A program made the translations under genes and the position numbers. From NCBI GenBank assembly GCA_002104905.1, contig MCFE01000348.1, positions 25,434 to 89,433 on the forward strand: 64,000 nucleotides of DNA. The letters run 5' to 3'. Shown piece by piece: positions 21,529 to 32,560 of the stretch. The notes beneath the pieces are model-generated. The model was given only the letters and a program-made list of their open reading frames with translations. It did not search any database and was not told the origin of the DNA. How positions within the stretch are numbered: position 1 is the stretch's first letter; each line of letters opens with the position of its first letter. The DNA comes from Basidiobolus meristosporus CBS 931.73 (Eukaryota > Basidiobolomycota > Basidiobolomycetes > Basidiobolales > Basidiobolaceae).

Positions 21529-22182
21529 GACTTATTCAGTTGTATAGTGGCACGTTGAGCCATGAGTGCCAAATGATGCCAAAGTGTGTCATTGAGGCCA
21601 AGTGAACCTATATTTGGCCACAGAGTATGAAATATAGCTCTTCATCTTCATGCAAAGTGACTCATATGTTTTACCCATTGCGCTGGAGAAAATTCATTTT
21701 TAGACCTTTTTTTTTGGATAAATGTTGTGCGGGATATGTAAGTGCACAGAAGAGCTGAAGACATGCATCTGGTACTCAATACCCATGGCACTCTGAATCT
21801 AGCTGCAGTGGCTTGTAACATATCACAAAAATGCATTGCACTATCTTGGTCCCCTTGCACTATCAGGCACTATATTTAGATATAAGCCCTAATGTAAAAA
21901 CTATACAAAGTACCTATAAGGCCAAGCAATACCACTGTACCAAATCCCTGCCTTCAGTCCTTCTGTCCTCTCACACATCCTGCACAACATCAATTCAAAA
22001 AAAGGTCTAGAAATGAATTATGTCCAGCAAAATGGGTGAGGCACAGTGGCTACTTTGCACAAAGATGAAGAGCTATGTCTCTCACTGTGCAGCCAAGTTT
22101 AGGTCTGCTATACCTCTCTGGCACATAATGGCACTATTTGGCACCCATGGCCCAATGTGGCACTATCTGACAAAACAAGTTC
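21529..22182. mobile_element. fold-back MITE 3 (about 654 bp), degenerate
   Basis: Starts after TA with GACTTATTCAGTTG and ends with ...CAAAACAAGTTC. Arms match those of the other two MITEs but are shorter and more diverged, and the right end has lost the exact TA. The right arm, about 21934-22182, lacks part of the loop-proximal sequence. It is the oldest-looking member of the family in the window. Confidence 0.75.
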
Positions 22183-22867
22183 AATATGTGTGAGTTACAG
22201 AGTAAGTCTCCTGCATCTCACATATATAACAGCAATACCAACAGTTGCACCCAGAAAAGCTGACCATCTTGCTGATGGCTGAGGTGTCTTCAGCTCAGAT
22301 TATTACATGAGCTTTGATATGATAGTCTTTATAAGTATCCTACTGGATAGCATACAAAACTCATCCAGCTATGTATGCAGAATACTGCAGCACCAACAAT
22401 GTCCTCACCTGGGAATACCAACTCTGCTCTGCCAATGAAGGCAACAGCCTGGCTCACAAATGCATGGACTGTCACAAAAGCTGGATCATACAAATATCAA
22501 ATATTTTTCCATTTTTTAAAAATCCTAACCTAATACCTTGGCTTTTATCCCAATCCCCCCTTGTTTGCCATGTCTGGGCTTGTTGCAGAAACTGTGGTCT
22601 CCTACAATCTTTACAACCTCTGGATGGAAAAGGTTGAACTCCTTGTCCACGTTTATTACAATGCTCTCTCTGATGTTGTTGGTCCCATTACTTCTGATAT
22701 ACATACCTGTTTTGTTTACAAAGACCAGGATTGTATTGTCCTCTGATTCCCTCTTATCCCCCACAATAAGTTTGTTATGGCCAAACTTCTCAAACATTTT
22801 GCCTATGACAATGAGGTCTTGATCCACAACATCATCCTTGAAGAACTTTTAGATGATTATGGTGACT
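22183..22867. other. decayed transposon DNA
   Basis: Both strands show open frames over 22525-22827, but neither has recognisable motifs. The plus-strand reading near 22561 contains LYNLWMEKVELLVHVYYNALSDVV; the minus-strand reading contains NKTGMYIRSNGTNNIRES. One is presumably the shadow of the other and I cannot decide which was coding. No intact gene. Confidence 0.35.
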
Positions 22868-23400
22868 GTTGTAGTGGGGTCACAGTGATAACCACTAACA
22901 GATGTGCTCATTCCCATATTTTCTACTTCCTATTTCTTAACTACACTTATTTTAGTGTTATCCAATTTGTCTTACCTGATCAGTACTATCCCATAAGCCA
23001 GCTGACTATCACACCTGCTTACCTTATTGCATAAGTTATCCCTCACTTTATGTAAGATTACTAGCTGTAAGTGCTTCTCTATTAGGTAAGTACCTGTGCC
23101 AGTACCTGTGGCACATGAGCAACCTGTGTCACCATCCCTACCATTTCCATACCATATATGGTATCCCTATGTTACACTGGTTTCAGAGTACTAATTCCTG
23201 ATTGGTTGGATGTGCTGTGCCTCTTAGAACCTTACAGCACCTACTTAGAATACTCTTAGCTCATTCTGATGTTATTAAGATATCTACTGATCTCTGGTAC
23301 CTTCTAGAACACCATGATTAGTAATCACCTAGCCAGTGAGAAAAGTATATAAGGGTGGCAATCCCTCAACAATAAGTCATCATCCCTTTTATCAATATAC
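22868..23400 (+). repeat. LTR-like repeat with TATA box, copy 2
   Basis: The first 128 bases are the reverse complement of 130-1 of the window. Further on, AAGTATATAAGGG at about 23345 looks like a TATA box. The stretch precedes the copia pol remnant at 23639 on the same strand, so it may be that element's 5' LTR or promoter, but it does not resemble the LTR at 24627, which argues for a separate element. Confidence 0.4.
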
Positions 23401-23638
23401 CAACTTGTTGATTAGTGTGCTCACTGCTACCTGCTGCTACCTGAACATCCAACCCCAGACCACAGGACACTCCCAGGAGACCATGCTGACAGCCAACTGA
23501 CCTTGGAGGCACTACTTTTGAGGAATACTCAGAGTAGGTATCTTTTATTATATTTTATTTTTTCCCAAGTTTGTTCTTGTACATGCAAAGATACTTTTCT
23601 GTCTTTGTAATTGTTGATCACAGCTGCATTCTTATCAA

Positions 23639-24612
23639 GTGGATGTTCTTATTACAGCCATGAATAACATAGAAACATTGCAAGAGACTAAATCCAGCCT
23701 GTCCAAGAAGATCAAGATATCTGATCTAGGAGAACTCAATTTCAACTTAGGGATAGAGTTCTCCATAGACCAAAGTATCCAGACTATCACCCTAAGTCCA
23801 TCCAGGCATATTCAAGATCTACTAAAGAAGTACCAAATGGAAGACTGTAATCCTGCAGCCACCCCAATGGAGACAAACCTTTACTTAGTCAAAGCTCAAT
23901 CAAATCAGGAGAGCCTGATGCCATCTGAAAGCCATGACTTTCCTCATCAATTTATGGTTGGCAATTCAATGTACATCATGCTTGGAACAGGTCCAGATAT
24001 CTCATATTCAGAGCAAACTGTGAGCTGGTATAATTGGAACTATGGATCTGATCATATGGCTGCAGTTAGGCATACTCTTAGATACCTGGAAGACACTGCT
24101 GATATCAGCTTAAGGTACACCCATAAGAATTTAGAATAGGACCTTGTGGGATACTCAGATGTGGATTGGGGACAAAATTTAGAAGACAGAATATTCACCA
24201 CAGGATACACCTTTCTTCACTACAAAGCAACAATTTCAGGAATTCCAGAAAGCAACCAACTGTATCACTTTCTTCCACAGAAACAGAGAATATGGCAGCC
24301 TGTGAAGCTACAAACGAAGCAATGTGGCCAAGAAAGCTTTTTAAAGTCTTGAGTTTATGTCAAGAAATGCCTATTACTTTACCTTAAAATAATCAAGGCT
24401 GTATACTACTAGATAGAGGTCCGGCTTTTCATGCTAGAATTAAGCACATAGATGTTAAGCATCATTTTATATGTGAAGCTATAGTGAATAACTTAGGCAA
24501 CCAAGCTAACTCTGCCACAGAAGAAATGAATGTAGACATAATTACCAAATCATTAGCTTGAGCCAAACTCAAATATCTTAGGTCAAAATTAGGACTAGTT
24601 GGTATGAGCATT
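23639..24612 (+). pseudogene. copia (Ty1) pol remnant: end of RT plus RNase H
   Basis: The plus strand encodes the C-terminal part of a copia polyprotein: KISDLGELNFNLGIEF, LSPSRHIQDLLKKYQMEDC and ATPMETN of the RT connection domain, GTGPDISYSEQTV, LRYLEDTADISLRY, then after a stop DLVGYSDVDWGQN (first RNase H acidic residue) and, after a frameshift near 24200, a STETENMAACEAT segment and HIDVKHHFICEAI. It ends with LRSKLGLVGMSI and a stop at 24613-24615, just before the 3' LTR. Gag, protease, integrase and the RT core are missing. Confidence 0.85.
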
Positions 24613-24626
24613 TAGTTAAGTGGCAG

Positions 24627-24975
24627 TGTTATAAAGATTTGTAATTCCACCAAAGTGCTCACCCAACTTTGATACTTGGATCATTACCTATCAGTTGTCA
24701 AGAATACTGACCAAATTCCTTGTTGGGATTACCTGGAATATATTCATCAAAATGTTAGGTACCCAGAACATGAGAATTCTCCAGGTTGTCCAAACAGCAT
24801 CAAACTTTGCACAAATGCTATTAGAACCTTCCTGAGCCTATTCCATGTGCTTGTCATGCCAAGATCATGTAAAAGTATCAATACTACACTTACATTCAAT
24901 AAATCATTAAGTGAAAACTACATACTCTACTTGTTCTCCAAGTCACTTCCAATATCTCCAAGACTCTGACAACCA
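24627..24975 (+). repeat. copia 3' LTR following the 23639 remnant
   Basis: Begins TGTTATAAAGATTTGTAATTCC right after a purine-rich tract and ends ...GACTCTGACAACCA. The reverse complement of the LTR at 57969-58300 aligns along its whole length. Landmarks include CCTTGTTGGGATT, GTCCAAACAGCA and TAAATCATTAAGTG. Confidence 0.75.
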
Positions 24976-25149
24976 AGGACAGTATTTTCCTCCCATGACA
25001 ATTTCCTCTAGGCCTCTTGTCTGTAGCATGAACTTAATCTCCATCATCCCAACTTGGTGCTTGGATCCATTCAACTCTTCACTAAGGGTATATATTTCAA
25101 TAATGGCAGTGCTAGTCATTTCCAAAAGTGACAGCTTAGGGCTTATGAC

Positions 25150-25496
25150 CAAATGTGAGAATCTTAGGGATATTGGATGGGATTGGGATAGCAAGTAAAT
25201 CATGTGGTGTGCACCAAATAAATCATTGAATGTAAAAGGAATACTTGTACTTTTACATAGTCTTGGCATGACAAGCACATGGAATATGCTTTGGATGGTT
25301 TCAAAAGCAGTTCTGCAAGGTCTGGGGCTGTTTGGACAGCTTTGAGAAATTTCATATTCTGGGTGCCCAATGTTTTGGTGAAACTACTCCAAGTAAATCC
25401 CAACAAGATGTTTGCTCAGAGTTTCTAAGAAATATAGTTAGTGAGCTAAGTGACTAAACTAGTTAAGTACCTAAGTTCAATCATGAATTCTACAAC
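25150..25496 (-). repeat. solo copia LTR, opposite orientation
   Basis: Contains the LTR landmarks in the order and orientation of 57969-58300: GATATTGGATGGGATTGGGA, AAATAAATCATTGAATGTAAAAG, TGTTTGGACAGCTTTGAGA, AAATCCCAACAAGATG, GACTAAACTAG and a terminal TTCTACAACA. No coding sequence adjoins it. Confidence 0.65.
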
Positions 25497-25500
25497 ATTT

Positions 25501-26120
25501 TCATGGTCTTGGCAAAGCAGACATGTTCAGTATGTTTAGAAAGGTCTTGAGTGCATGTGTGCGAAGTTTGGGCCTATTTGAGCAACTTACCAAAATTTCA
25601 TACTCAGAATACACAATGCTTTGGGTGAGAATATTCCTACTCCCTGCATGGAACTCAGAGTTCTCTAAGATATATAGGTTAGGATCCAAGTGTTTAAGTT
25701 AAGGGAGTATAGGGGTGCAGCTACTAGGCTTAAAACAAACAGCAATTATAGACAATCCAGACAGTGACAATTTGGGGGTCATAGCCTGTTGTATGAACTT
25801 TGGTGATTTTGGAACTGATTAGGGCAACAAGTAGGATATGTGATTTACTTGCTGGTCTATACAATAAAAAAGTGGTTTTTACAATTTTACATAGCCTTAG
25901 CAGCACAAACAGGTAGAACATGTATAGAGAGGTCCTACATGTATGCAAAGTTTGGTACTACTTGGACAGCTCTGAGATGTCTTATGTCCAGAGTACCTGA
26001 TGTTTTGGTGAAAGTATTCTACACAAATCCCATCACAGAGTTTGGCTGGAATTCATTAAGATCTGTGAAAGATGATCTAAGTGACTAAGCTGGGTGAATA
26101 TTTGGGTGTATCACAAAGTA
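25501..26120 (-). repeat. two further degraded copia LTR fragments
   Basis: Around 25501-25710 the motifs CATGTGTGCGAAGTTTGGGC and TTCTCTAAGATATATAGG, and around 25790-26120 the motifs GGCAACAAGTAGGATATGTG, ACTTGGACAGCTCTGAGATG and TGATCTAAGTGACTAAG, correspond to the LTR family. They are more diverged than 25150-25496 and their ends cannot be placed exactly. Confidence 0.55.
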
Positions 26121-27555
26121 TGCAATAACACATGGGTGATAAGTATATTAATTTGGTGTCAGAAAGCACTTGGGTAAGGGATGGTAAGGCTTAAAGGCAA
26201 TGATTGAGGTATCCAAGTAGATAAAGTAAATAGGTTGAAGTACCAAGCTTAAAACATAATAGCTACTTGCAAAGTTGACATTGGCACCTTGTATGTATTG
26301 CATTCCACTATACACATAGCACAGCTAGTGGCCCATAATTGGGACAATATGAAAGAAGGCTTGGAGGTACTTTTGGCAAGCCTTAAGTCATTTGGATAGG
26401 CTTGAGGCATCCATCAGTAATCAGTGCCTTCAGTAACTCAGGGAAACCAAGATATCCAACAAGCCAGCCCTGAGGTAAGTATGGCAGACCCTGATAACTT
26501 TGCTGAGTCCAGAATATGGTGGTCAGCACAGTGTATTGATGGTCCTCTATTTTGATTGCCTCATGATGTAAGTTGCAAAAAGGCCTGGGTTGTCTTGTAG
26601 CCATACAAGAGCTCCTCAGTTGGAAAGGGACATATCCTGAATAAGCAGCCTCCACTTGCAAAGTATACTCATATCTGAGTCCATCCCAGCCTTGGTCATA
26701 CCTATCACCACTCTCTAGCTTGGCTACCATTGATGGCATTGGGGACAAGCTACAGGAACAACTTAGACTTGTGCTTCATGAGGCAATGGTCTATGCAAGA
26801 CTCCAATAGGGTGAGCAGGGAGGAGCCAACCACAAGGCTGTGGAGCCATGTGGCCTCAATTTGGTAAGCCTAGGGAGCAATCGGAAGCTACTGTGGTAGC
26901 TTTTGGTAAAGAATGTGGAATCCTGGAGAAGTTCATGGATGAACACCCTTTGGCAAACTTCCCTCGGGCTATTGTGCACCCAGGAGGGCACCGTGGACAG
27001 CATCAATGTTTACACGCTACTCGGGTACTTCAGGGACTGGAGCGATGCAAATAAAGCCGGACCACCCCGCATCCAAATGCTGTCCATGGCTATTGAGGGG
27101 TGAGCGTGGGTGGACTTTCTGCTGGGGAACCCGAATGCGGCACCTGGACTTGCCTGAGAGGTGGGTCAGGAGATGGAGGTAATGCTTCGCGAGCTGGTTA
27201 CCAACAGTGGGCCCATTGGTGGAATCCCTTTACTGGACATCGGGCAGCCCTGCTGCATGCAGGTAAATGGGTAGATTGCATGGCTAGAGCACGATCTGCC
27301 ACGGTCGAAGCGAAGCTCCCGGCATCAATGGATGTGCAGTGACTCCAGGAACATGCACCAGGCGCCGCGATACGCACCATGTGGAGCTTCTGGCAGCGGA
27401 CCATGCTCATTCAACGTAGCCCCAACCACATGTGCATTCGGACGCAACTCGATCATGGACCGGAGCTCACTTTATTCGGGAAATGTACAGAATTTACAAT
27501 GGGGAGAAGGATCCGACCAGCAGACCACGAGGGGGGAGCTCGCCCGCGACAAGGA
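26121..27555. other. transition from repeats to gene island; unrecognised coding remnants
   Basis: Around 26383-26748 (minus) there is an open frame of 121 residues with no recognised motif. Between about 26950 and 27265 the plus strand reads VDSINVYTLLGYFRDWSDAN, then after stops WVDFLLGNPNAAPGL and VMLRELVTNSGPIGGIPLLD, which looks like a decayed or partly spliced gene fragment; I do not recognise it. Base composition changes near 26.8 kb from AT-rich and CpG-poor to GC-richer and CpG-containing. Confidence 0.35.
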
Positions 27556-28044
27556 TCATCTGCGAGAGAGGTACCAACTGATGACACCCAGGGTAAACCC
27601 GAGGATAAGTAGGGAGATGACGGAGATCATCCGGTTGTACAGCCGCCAGCGAGTCTCCAACTTGCTCTGGGGACGCTTGGGGTAGATCGAGCCTAGCCAC
27701 CAGCATGGGAAGAACAGGAATCCTAGCAAGAAGAGCACCCCACCCAGGGGGATCTTGGTAGGTGCCTGGACGACCGGGGTGATCTCGATCTCAAAGTCGT
27801 CGGAATGGCGTGCTGAGGGTGGTTGGAGAGTGATAATGGGTTGGGGGAAGGCACTTGCACGATAGGTGGACGAGACCGGGGTGGATTTGTAGGCGATGGA
27901 ACTGGACCGCAAAAAATTCGCCGTCACTTCGTATTCCAGAGTGCCCGGATCGAAGCGAGACTCCGGAGCCGCTGGCCGGGAGTGGAATCCCATGGCTGGA
28001 GAAGGGGTACGGAGGACGGATGAGTGTTTCTCATCGCTGGGCAT
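27556..28044 (-). CDS. small fungal membrane protein with two C-terminal TM segments
   Basis: A single-exon frame of 162 residues starts with ATG at 28044. The first 95 residues are Ser/Pro-rich and polar. Then come two hydrophobic segments: LGGVLFLLGFLFFPCWWLGS (residues about 98-117) and, after a basic WRLYNRM stretch, ISVISLLILGFTLGVISWYL near the C-terminus. The FFPCWWLGS followed by WR..NR arrangement is, as I recall, a pattern shared by a group of uncharacterised fungal membrane proteins; this is from memory and not checked. A TATA box lies about 75 bases upstream. The product probably sits in an internal or plasma membrane with its long N-terminus in the cytosol. Confidence 0.7.
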   Translation of the reverse strand: MPSDEKHSSVLRTPSPAMGFHSRPAAPESRFDPGTLEYEVTANFLRSSSIAYKSTPVSSTYRASAFPQPIITLQPPSARHSDDFEIEITPVVQAPTKIPLGGVLFLLGFLFFPCWWLGSIYPKRPQSKLETRWRLYNRMISVISLLILGFTLGVISWYLSRR

Positions 28045-28117
28045 TCTTTCGAAATCTACACTGGGAGATGGCGACGAGGACTATGATTCGGTCGGGTCTG
28101 GGAGAGAGGTCCATCCC

Positions 28118-28127
28118 CTATTTATAG
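28118..28127 (-). promoter_or_regulatory. TATA box for the 27556-28044 gene
   Basis: The minus strand reads CTATAAATAG about 75 bases before the ATG at 28044. Confidence 0.6.
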
Positions 28128-29527
28128 TGACGACGGGCTGCCGGGTTCATTGTGAAGTGACCAACCTACAGGGAACTGCATGAGGTGTGAGGAACGAGTG
28201 ATTTGGACAAATTGGTTCCCTCAGCGCAAATAAGGGCGTAGCCCCGTATGCACGCGCTACGTCGGAATAGTCACCCCACGCGCAGTAGTAACAAAGATCC
28301 TCTTGGAGAATACGATGCGGCGGTCAACTGATCATTAGCCGTCGGTGGGACATTCTCCAGTCATCCATCCACCAGAGTATTGACCTCTACGTGGAGCCGA
28401 TGGAACCAATGGTTCATCCGGATTTGGCAACACCTTCTTTGATCAAAGCAGTTACATGGGCGGAGCTTATGTGGGTTTAACTTGGTCATCAATAGGTTGG
28501 TTTCTTGGTTAAGGCGCTGGATCAACGGATCATCAATCCCATGAAATCCCTGATTGGAATGGCACCACATAATACGATGGTTCGTTCCCACAACTCGTTT
28601 GCCGCTCATTCTGGTATGCCCCACGGTCGAAGAAAAGTTCCGGAACATTAGACTGGGACGAGACGAGGTCCGAAGCGACCAACTGGCATTTGCCGAAGCG
28701 CAGTCCTTTCAAGAATCTCAGGCCCACCCTGCTGAACTGAGTCACCGGATTGCATGGTAGGTCACGCAAGCTCAGTGACCCGATCGTAAATGAATGAACT
28801 CTCAACCCCCGCCCAACACCCTCAAGGGAGGGAAATGAAATGCAATCCTCTCCACATGTGCTAATTGCCTAAAGCCAAGGGAAGCAGGTGGGTTGTGGTT
28901 CAGAGGGTTCGATGATCCGATCGGGCTCTGGCAAGTCGGCAAATCTCCGTTACACCAAAGAGATGGAGTTCTTCCGCGGGACCGGATTAGGCAGCGGCCA
29001 TTCAGGTCTAGTCTCAGATGGGGGTGCTGTCGCTCATGACATCTTCTTGTTTCTGGCAATCTTCCCAGCATTTATCCGAGCCGAGATGAAAAGGTTATCT
29101 GGGATGGAGTTATCTCCGAGACATGGGGGACTTCGTTCCTGGCCACACGTACCAGTCATCAAACCGGTATTTCTCTCCACACGCAACCGATTGCAAGTCC
29201 ACCATCACACGAACTGATTCAATGGAAGTTCATCTCAGCTTGAAACCGATCGTCCGAAATGGCAGGGGATTTCTTCGAAGGGAAACATTCGTTTCTTGGT
29301 AAGTCGGACGGGGCGCTTCACGGGGATGGCAATCCTTGGTAAGCATGACTGGGGATAAGGAGCAAAATTGGCGGATTTGGAATTGGGTTTCACTGGGTTT
29401 ATTGAGAATACTTTTGGGGAGAGGGAGAGAGGGGATATCATACACTACGAACTAGTGAGGAATGAGATTAATTGAAAATGGGATGAAAATGAACCATGAT
29501 CTGGTGAATGAGTGTGGTGGTGGGGGA
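28128..29527. other. intergenic, no gene supported
   Basis: Several overlapping open frames exist on both strands (for example 28888-29217 plus and 28802-29071 minus), but none has recognisable motifs, a credible start context or intron signals. Composition is that of the gene island, so a small or rapidly evolving gene cannot be excluded. Confidence 0.4.
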
Positions 29528-30255
29528 TTAGGCATCTGCTTTAACGTGGCCCAATGGCAACACGATGTATGATGATTCCCTGGTGATGATGGCGGCGGCT
29601 GCGTTGTACCAGGCGATGAATGCGGTGATGAGACCGAACCATCCGGCGACATTGTTCACCTTGCTCATGCTGGCAAAGTGGCCGATGGTCAAGAGAAGGA
29701 AGGTCAGGGATAGGAAGAAGAAGAGGGCGAACATGGCGCGGGCGGCCTTCAACGTTCCCAAAGTCATGATCACAGTGAAAATCGTCCATCCTGGGGGATG
29801 CGAGGGTGAATAAATGCTAGGTTTGCAGGCGACGAATGCGGAATACTTACCCAACAAGAAGAATCCAAGAGCAGTGTTGAGTTTACCATCGGTGTAGGCG
29901 GCGCCTATGTCGAAGGCAGGGGAAAGAATGGCCGCGAAAGAAAGCCAGAAGCCTCCGTAGGATGAGAAGGCAGTGGCACCGAACACATTGCCACACTTGA
30001 ATTCCCACATCCCGGCTAGGAGCTAGATTACAAAAGATTGGGGAGGATGAGTGGCGTATTGAGCAACATCAGGACCATTGAGCTACCAACCTGACAGAGT
30101 CCACCGTAGAAGAATGCGAGGCCGATGACAACGTTGGGGGTGTTGGTAGCGATGCCAGTGTTTACGAGCGAGAGTACAAAGGTGGTAAGCGCAAACCCAG
30201 AAAGCCCCAATGGAGCGGGGTTGGCAATAGGCTTAGCAGAGTATTCAGCAACCAT
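29528..30255 (-). CDS. acetate/succinate permease, Gpr1/Fun34/SatP (AceTr) family
   Basis: Three exons on the minus strand: 30255-30091, 30022-29851 and 29790-29528, giving 199 residues; introns are 68 and 60 bp with GT..AG borders. The family signature [15 protein letters not shown] is at residues 9-23, followed by six hydrophobic helices including [20 protein letters not shown] and [16 protein letters not shown]. AceTr proteins are small plasma-membrane carriers that take up acetate or succinate with protons, or export ammonium in yeast Ato proteins. A longer ATG-less extension exists upstream, but the TATA box near 30335 places the transcript start so that ATG 30255 is the first. The family is also used in acetate sensing. 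Confidence 0.93.
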
Positions 30256-30328
30256 TGTAGAAAAAGAGAAGCGCTTTGGAGAGAGAGAGAAAGACTGGGT
30301 TGTTTGATTTTTCAGTCGAGCCAACCGG

Positions 30329-30338
30329 CATATATATA
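30329..30338 (-). promoter_or_regulatory. TATA box of the acetate permease gene
   Basis: The minus strand reads TATATATGCC about 75 bases before ATG 30255; the next CT-rich stretch fits a transcription start near 30300. Confidence 0.6.
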
Positions 30339-31128
30339 GTTGATTTGCAGACTAGGACTAAAGCAACGCTTCGAGTCATACAAAACACCATTAGTCTAAC
30401 CTTGGTTAATTGTTCACGCTGCGCCTCACATGATTGCCATACAATCCACAAAGCAATGGTATCAAGAACTCAGGTGATGATGTCTATAGACAAGTCTCAC
30501 ACACAGTGACACCAGCAATGCAGATGAATCTCACTTCGCTGTATCTAGATCCCCTCAGGAGTGTAACCCAGCTGCATCTTGGCCATCACAGGTGCCACCA
30601 AAAAAGCCCGTTCTCTCTTCATCATTGGGTGGGACGACGGAGAGATGGGATGCTTTGGTTTTCGACGATCTTTTTGTGGCAAAGTAGGATATTTCTGAGG
30701 CTGTGTCGTGAGCAAGGCAGGTGTTGTCAGCTTATGACCAGCTTGAGTAATTAATTTGTGGGGGGTTCGTGAAGATTGCACATGACGCTGATTGATCTTA
30801 GGTAGAGATTTGGTAATTTCCAGTAATTCTCCATATGAGGCAGCCCTTCACTTTCCCACAGACATGGCTAAACCATTGCTCTCTAAGGCTCTGGGAAACA
30901 ATGCGGCGAAATAAGCTCCATTTTATCCAAAGTGCCTTAGGGCTAGCCTGGCTTGACAAGCGACTCATATTCTCATATTGTCTTTCGAGCACCCACACCT
31001 AATGTATTACCTGCAGTCATTTGTTCGTGCAGTCTTACAACCATCTATTGATCATTGGTGCTGGACAGTTGGGTTTATTCATATATGGATCCTGATTATT
31101 TACATTTGTATATGAACGCTACTGATTA
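30339..31128. other. intergenic, no gene supported
   Basis: Open frames on both strands are short and without motifs. It separates the promoter of the acetate permease from the 3' end of the Cys-rich gene. Confidence 0.4.
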
Positions 31129-31911
31129 TCAGTGTGGCTCAGGGATGATCGTGACAAATCCATTTGGATCGACCAGCTCAGGCTTGTTGAGAGGCTCCGT
31201 ATTGTTTCGATTCTTGATCCCTCGGCGTTTACGCAGATAGAACACGAGAAAAACGGCGCCTATGGAGCCTACGACCCCAAGGCCGATCAGGATATATCCC
31301 CAGACGGGGAAGCGGTTAAAGTCGTCGGTATCGGTGCAGATTTTTTTACGGTCGCTGCAGTTGTTCGAGAAACACTGACGATCCTCTTGGCAGTTCTCCC
31401 CATTGTTGTACGAGGGGATGCATTGCAAGGATAGACTGTTGCAGAATGTCCCCTTCACACAGTTGTCCCGGGTGACTCCGACGAGGGTTGCGTTATCAAG
31501 ATTACACGTCTGGTTTAGCTGGACTTCTTTGAGGACGCAGCGTTGACTTAGACATACGCTGGCTTTCCCGGCGCACGAATCGTCTCTTCCGGGCGAGCAG
31601 GCGTCTCCGGTCTTGATTTTAGGCAGGCATTTCAGTTGATCATCGGGACAAAATTCCGACTCAGCATTGCATAAGGCAGGCTGCTTCCATTCCGCTGGCC
31701 ACCCCAGCGGAGACTCGTTGAATTTGCACCCTTTCAATGTACACTGGTTGTTTGCGGGATCGCAGGCTAGTGTGTAATTGTGGCAAGGCCCCTTCTCATG
31801 CAATTGAATATTGGGATTGGGCGAGCATGTGTCGCCTATATTCGACGCTGAGACGAGAGTACAAATGCCGATGAACCAAACCCATTTGCCAGGCAAGCCG
31901 ATGCTATGCAT
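31129..31911 (-). CDS. type I membrane protein with Cys-rich ectodomain
   Basis: A single-exon frame of 260 residues starts at ATG 31911; the open frame extends further upstream but only to a GTG. Residues 1-25 are a signal peptide (hydrophobic core VWFIGICTLVSAS). The ectodomain, about residues 28-195, has more than 20 cysteines in EGF-like spacing (GDTCSPN, CHNYTLACDPANNQC, GDACSPGRDDSC, NGENCQEDRQC) and several N-glycosylation sites. One TM segment (YILIGLGVVGSIGAVFLVFYL) is followed by a basic stop-transfer KRRG and a short tail. The family resembles fungal cell-surface Cys-rich proteins of unknown role; sensing or wall adhesion is only a guess. Confidence 0.75.
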   Translation of the reverse strand: MHSIGLPGKWVWFIGICTLVSASNIGDTCSPNPNIQLHEKGPCHNYTLACDPANNQCTLKGCKFNESPLGWPAEWKQPALCNAESEFCPDDQLKCLPKIKTGDACSPGRDDSCAGKASVCLSQRCVLKEVQLNQTCNLDNATLVGVTRDNCVKGTFCNSLSLQCIPSYNNGENCQEDRQCFSNNCSDRKKICTDTDDFNRFPVWGYILIGLGVVGSIGAVFLVFYLRKRRGIKNRNNTEPLNKPELVDPNGFVTIIPEPH

Positions 31912-32059
31912 TAGGGCGTTTTCAAATGATTCCTGCACGAGAAGGGTAAATCTCTGGGAGGAGCGCTGGTTTCTTATGGACGTAGCTTCTCCAAAAAGCG
32001 CCACCTAGAAGGAGGTTTAAATGACAACTGCGAGCTCAATCTTGAACCAACCGGTTGAC

Positions 32060-32067
32060 TTATATAA
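32060..32067 (-). promoter_or_regulatory. TATA-like box upstream of the Cys-rich gene
   Basis: TTATATAA lies about 150 bases before ATG 31911; a 5' UTR of about 120 bases would follow. Confidence 0.4.
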
Positions 32068-32503
32068 TCTGAGTGGGATTATTCACGACAATGGACATTG
32101 ATGAGGAGGCATTCGACTTGCTCGCCCTTCACCTCGTCGTCATAATCCATTGTACGCTAGCCATCCTCCGACGATCGGAGACTTTTACGCTTTTCTGATT
32201 GTTTCTATACAGCTACGCGTATTTGCAGTTTTGGGAAATGGCATGATCGACTGATAAGAAGGCATCCATCTATCCATCCAGATATGGAGCAAGTCATTTC
32301 ATCAAAATCGAAATGGATGCACACCAAAAATTCTTTCAGGTGGATACAGGGCAGGCAGATGGTTGGGTGAATTCGACGATCCCTCTCGATGGCTAGCCCA
32401 ATAGGCGGTGGCCGCCCTAAAGCGCACGAAACGTGGTGTGGCTTGATGTGGGCTGATAAGAAGCCGATAACTCAAAATTGTCCGAGTTAAACTTTATTGG
32501 GCA

Positions 32504-32511
32504 ATATATAA
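32504..32511 (+). promoter_or_regulatory. TATA box of the ankyrin gene
   Basis: ATATATAA lies 50 bases before ATG 32561, the same spacing seen at other genes of the island. Confidence 0.6.
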
Positions 32512-32560
32512 GCTCCTCCCTACTGACCGCGTTTCGTTTCCGACGTATCGCTTGAGGAAA

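Noticed and set aside
26950-27265. Conserved host gene at the island edge
   Set aside because: The plus-strand peptide looks coding, but stops, no splice solution and no recognised family leave it as an unassigned remnant.
31132-31434. Plus-strand open frame opposite the Cys-rich gene
   Set aside because: The minus strand shows signal peptide, regular cysteines and a TM segment; the plus-strand reading has no motif.
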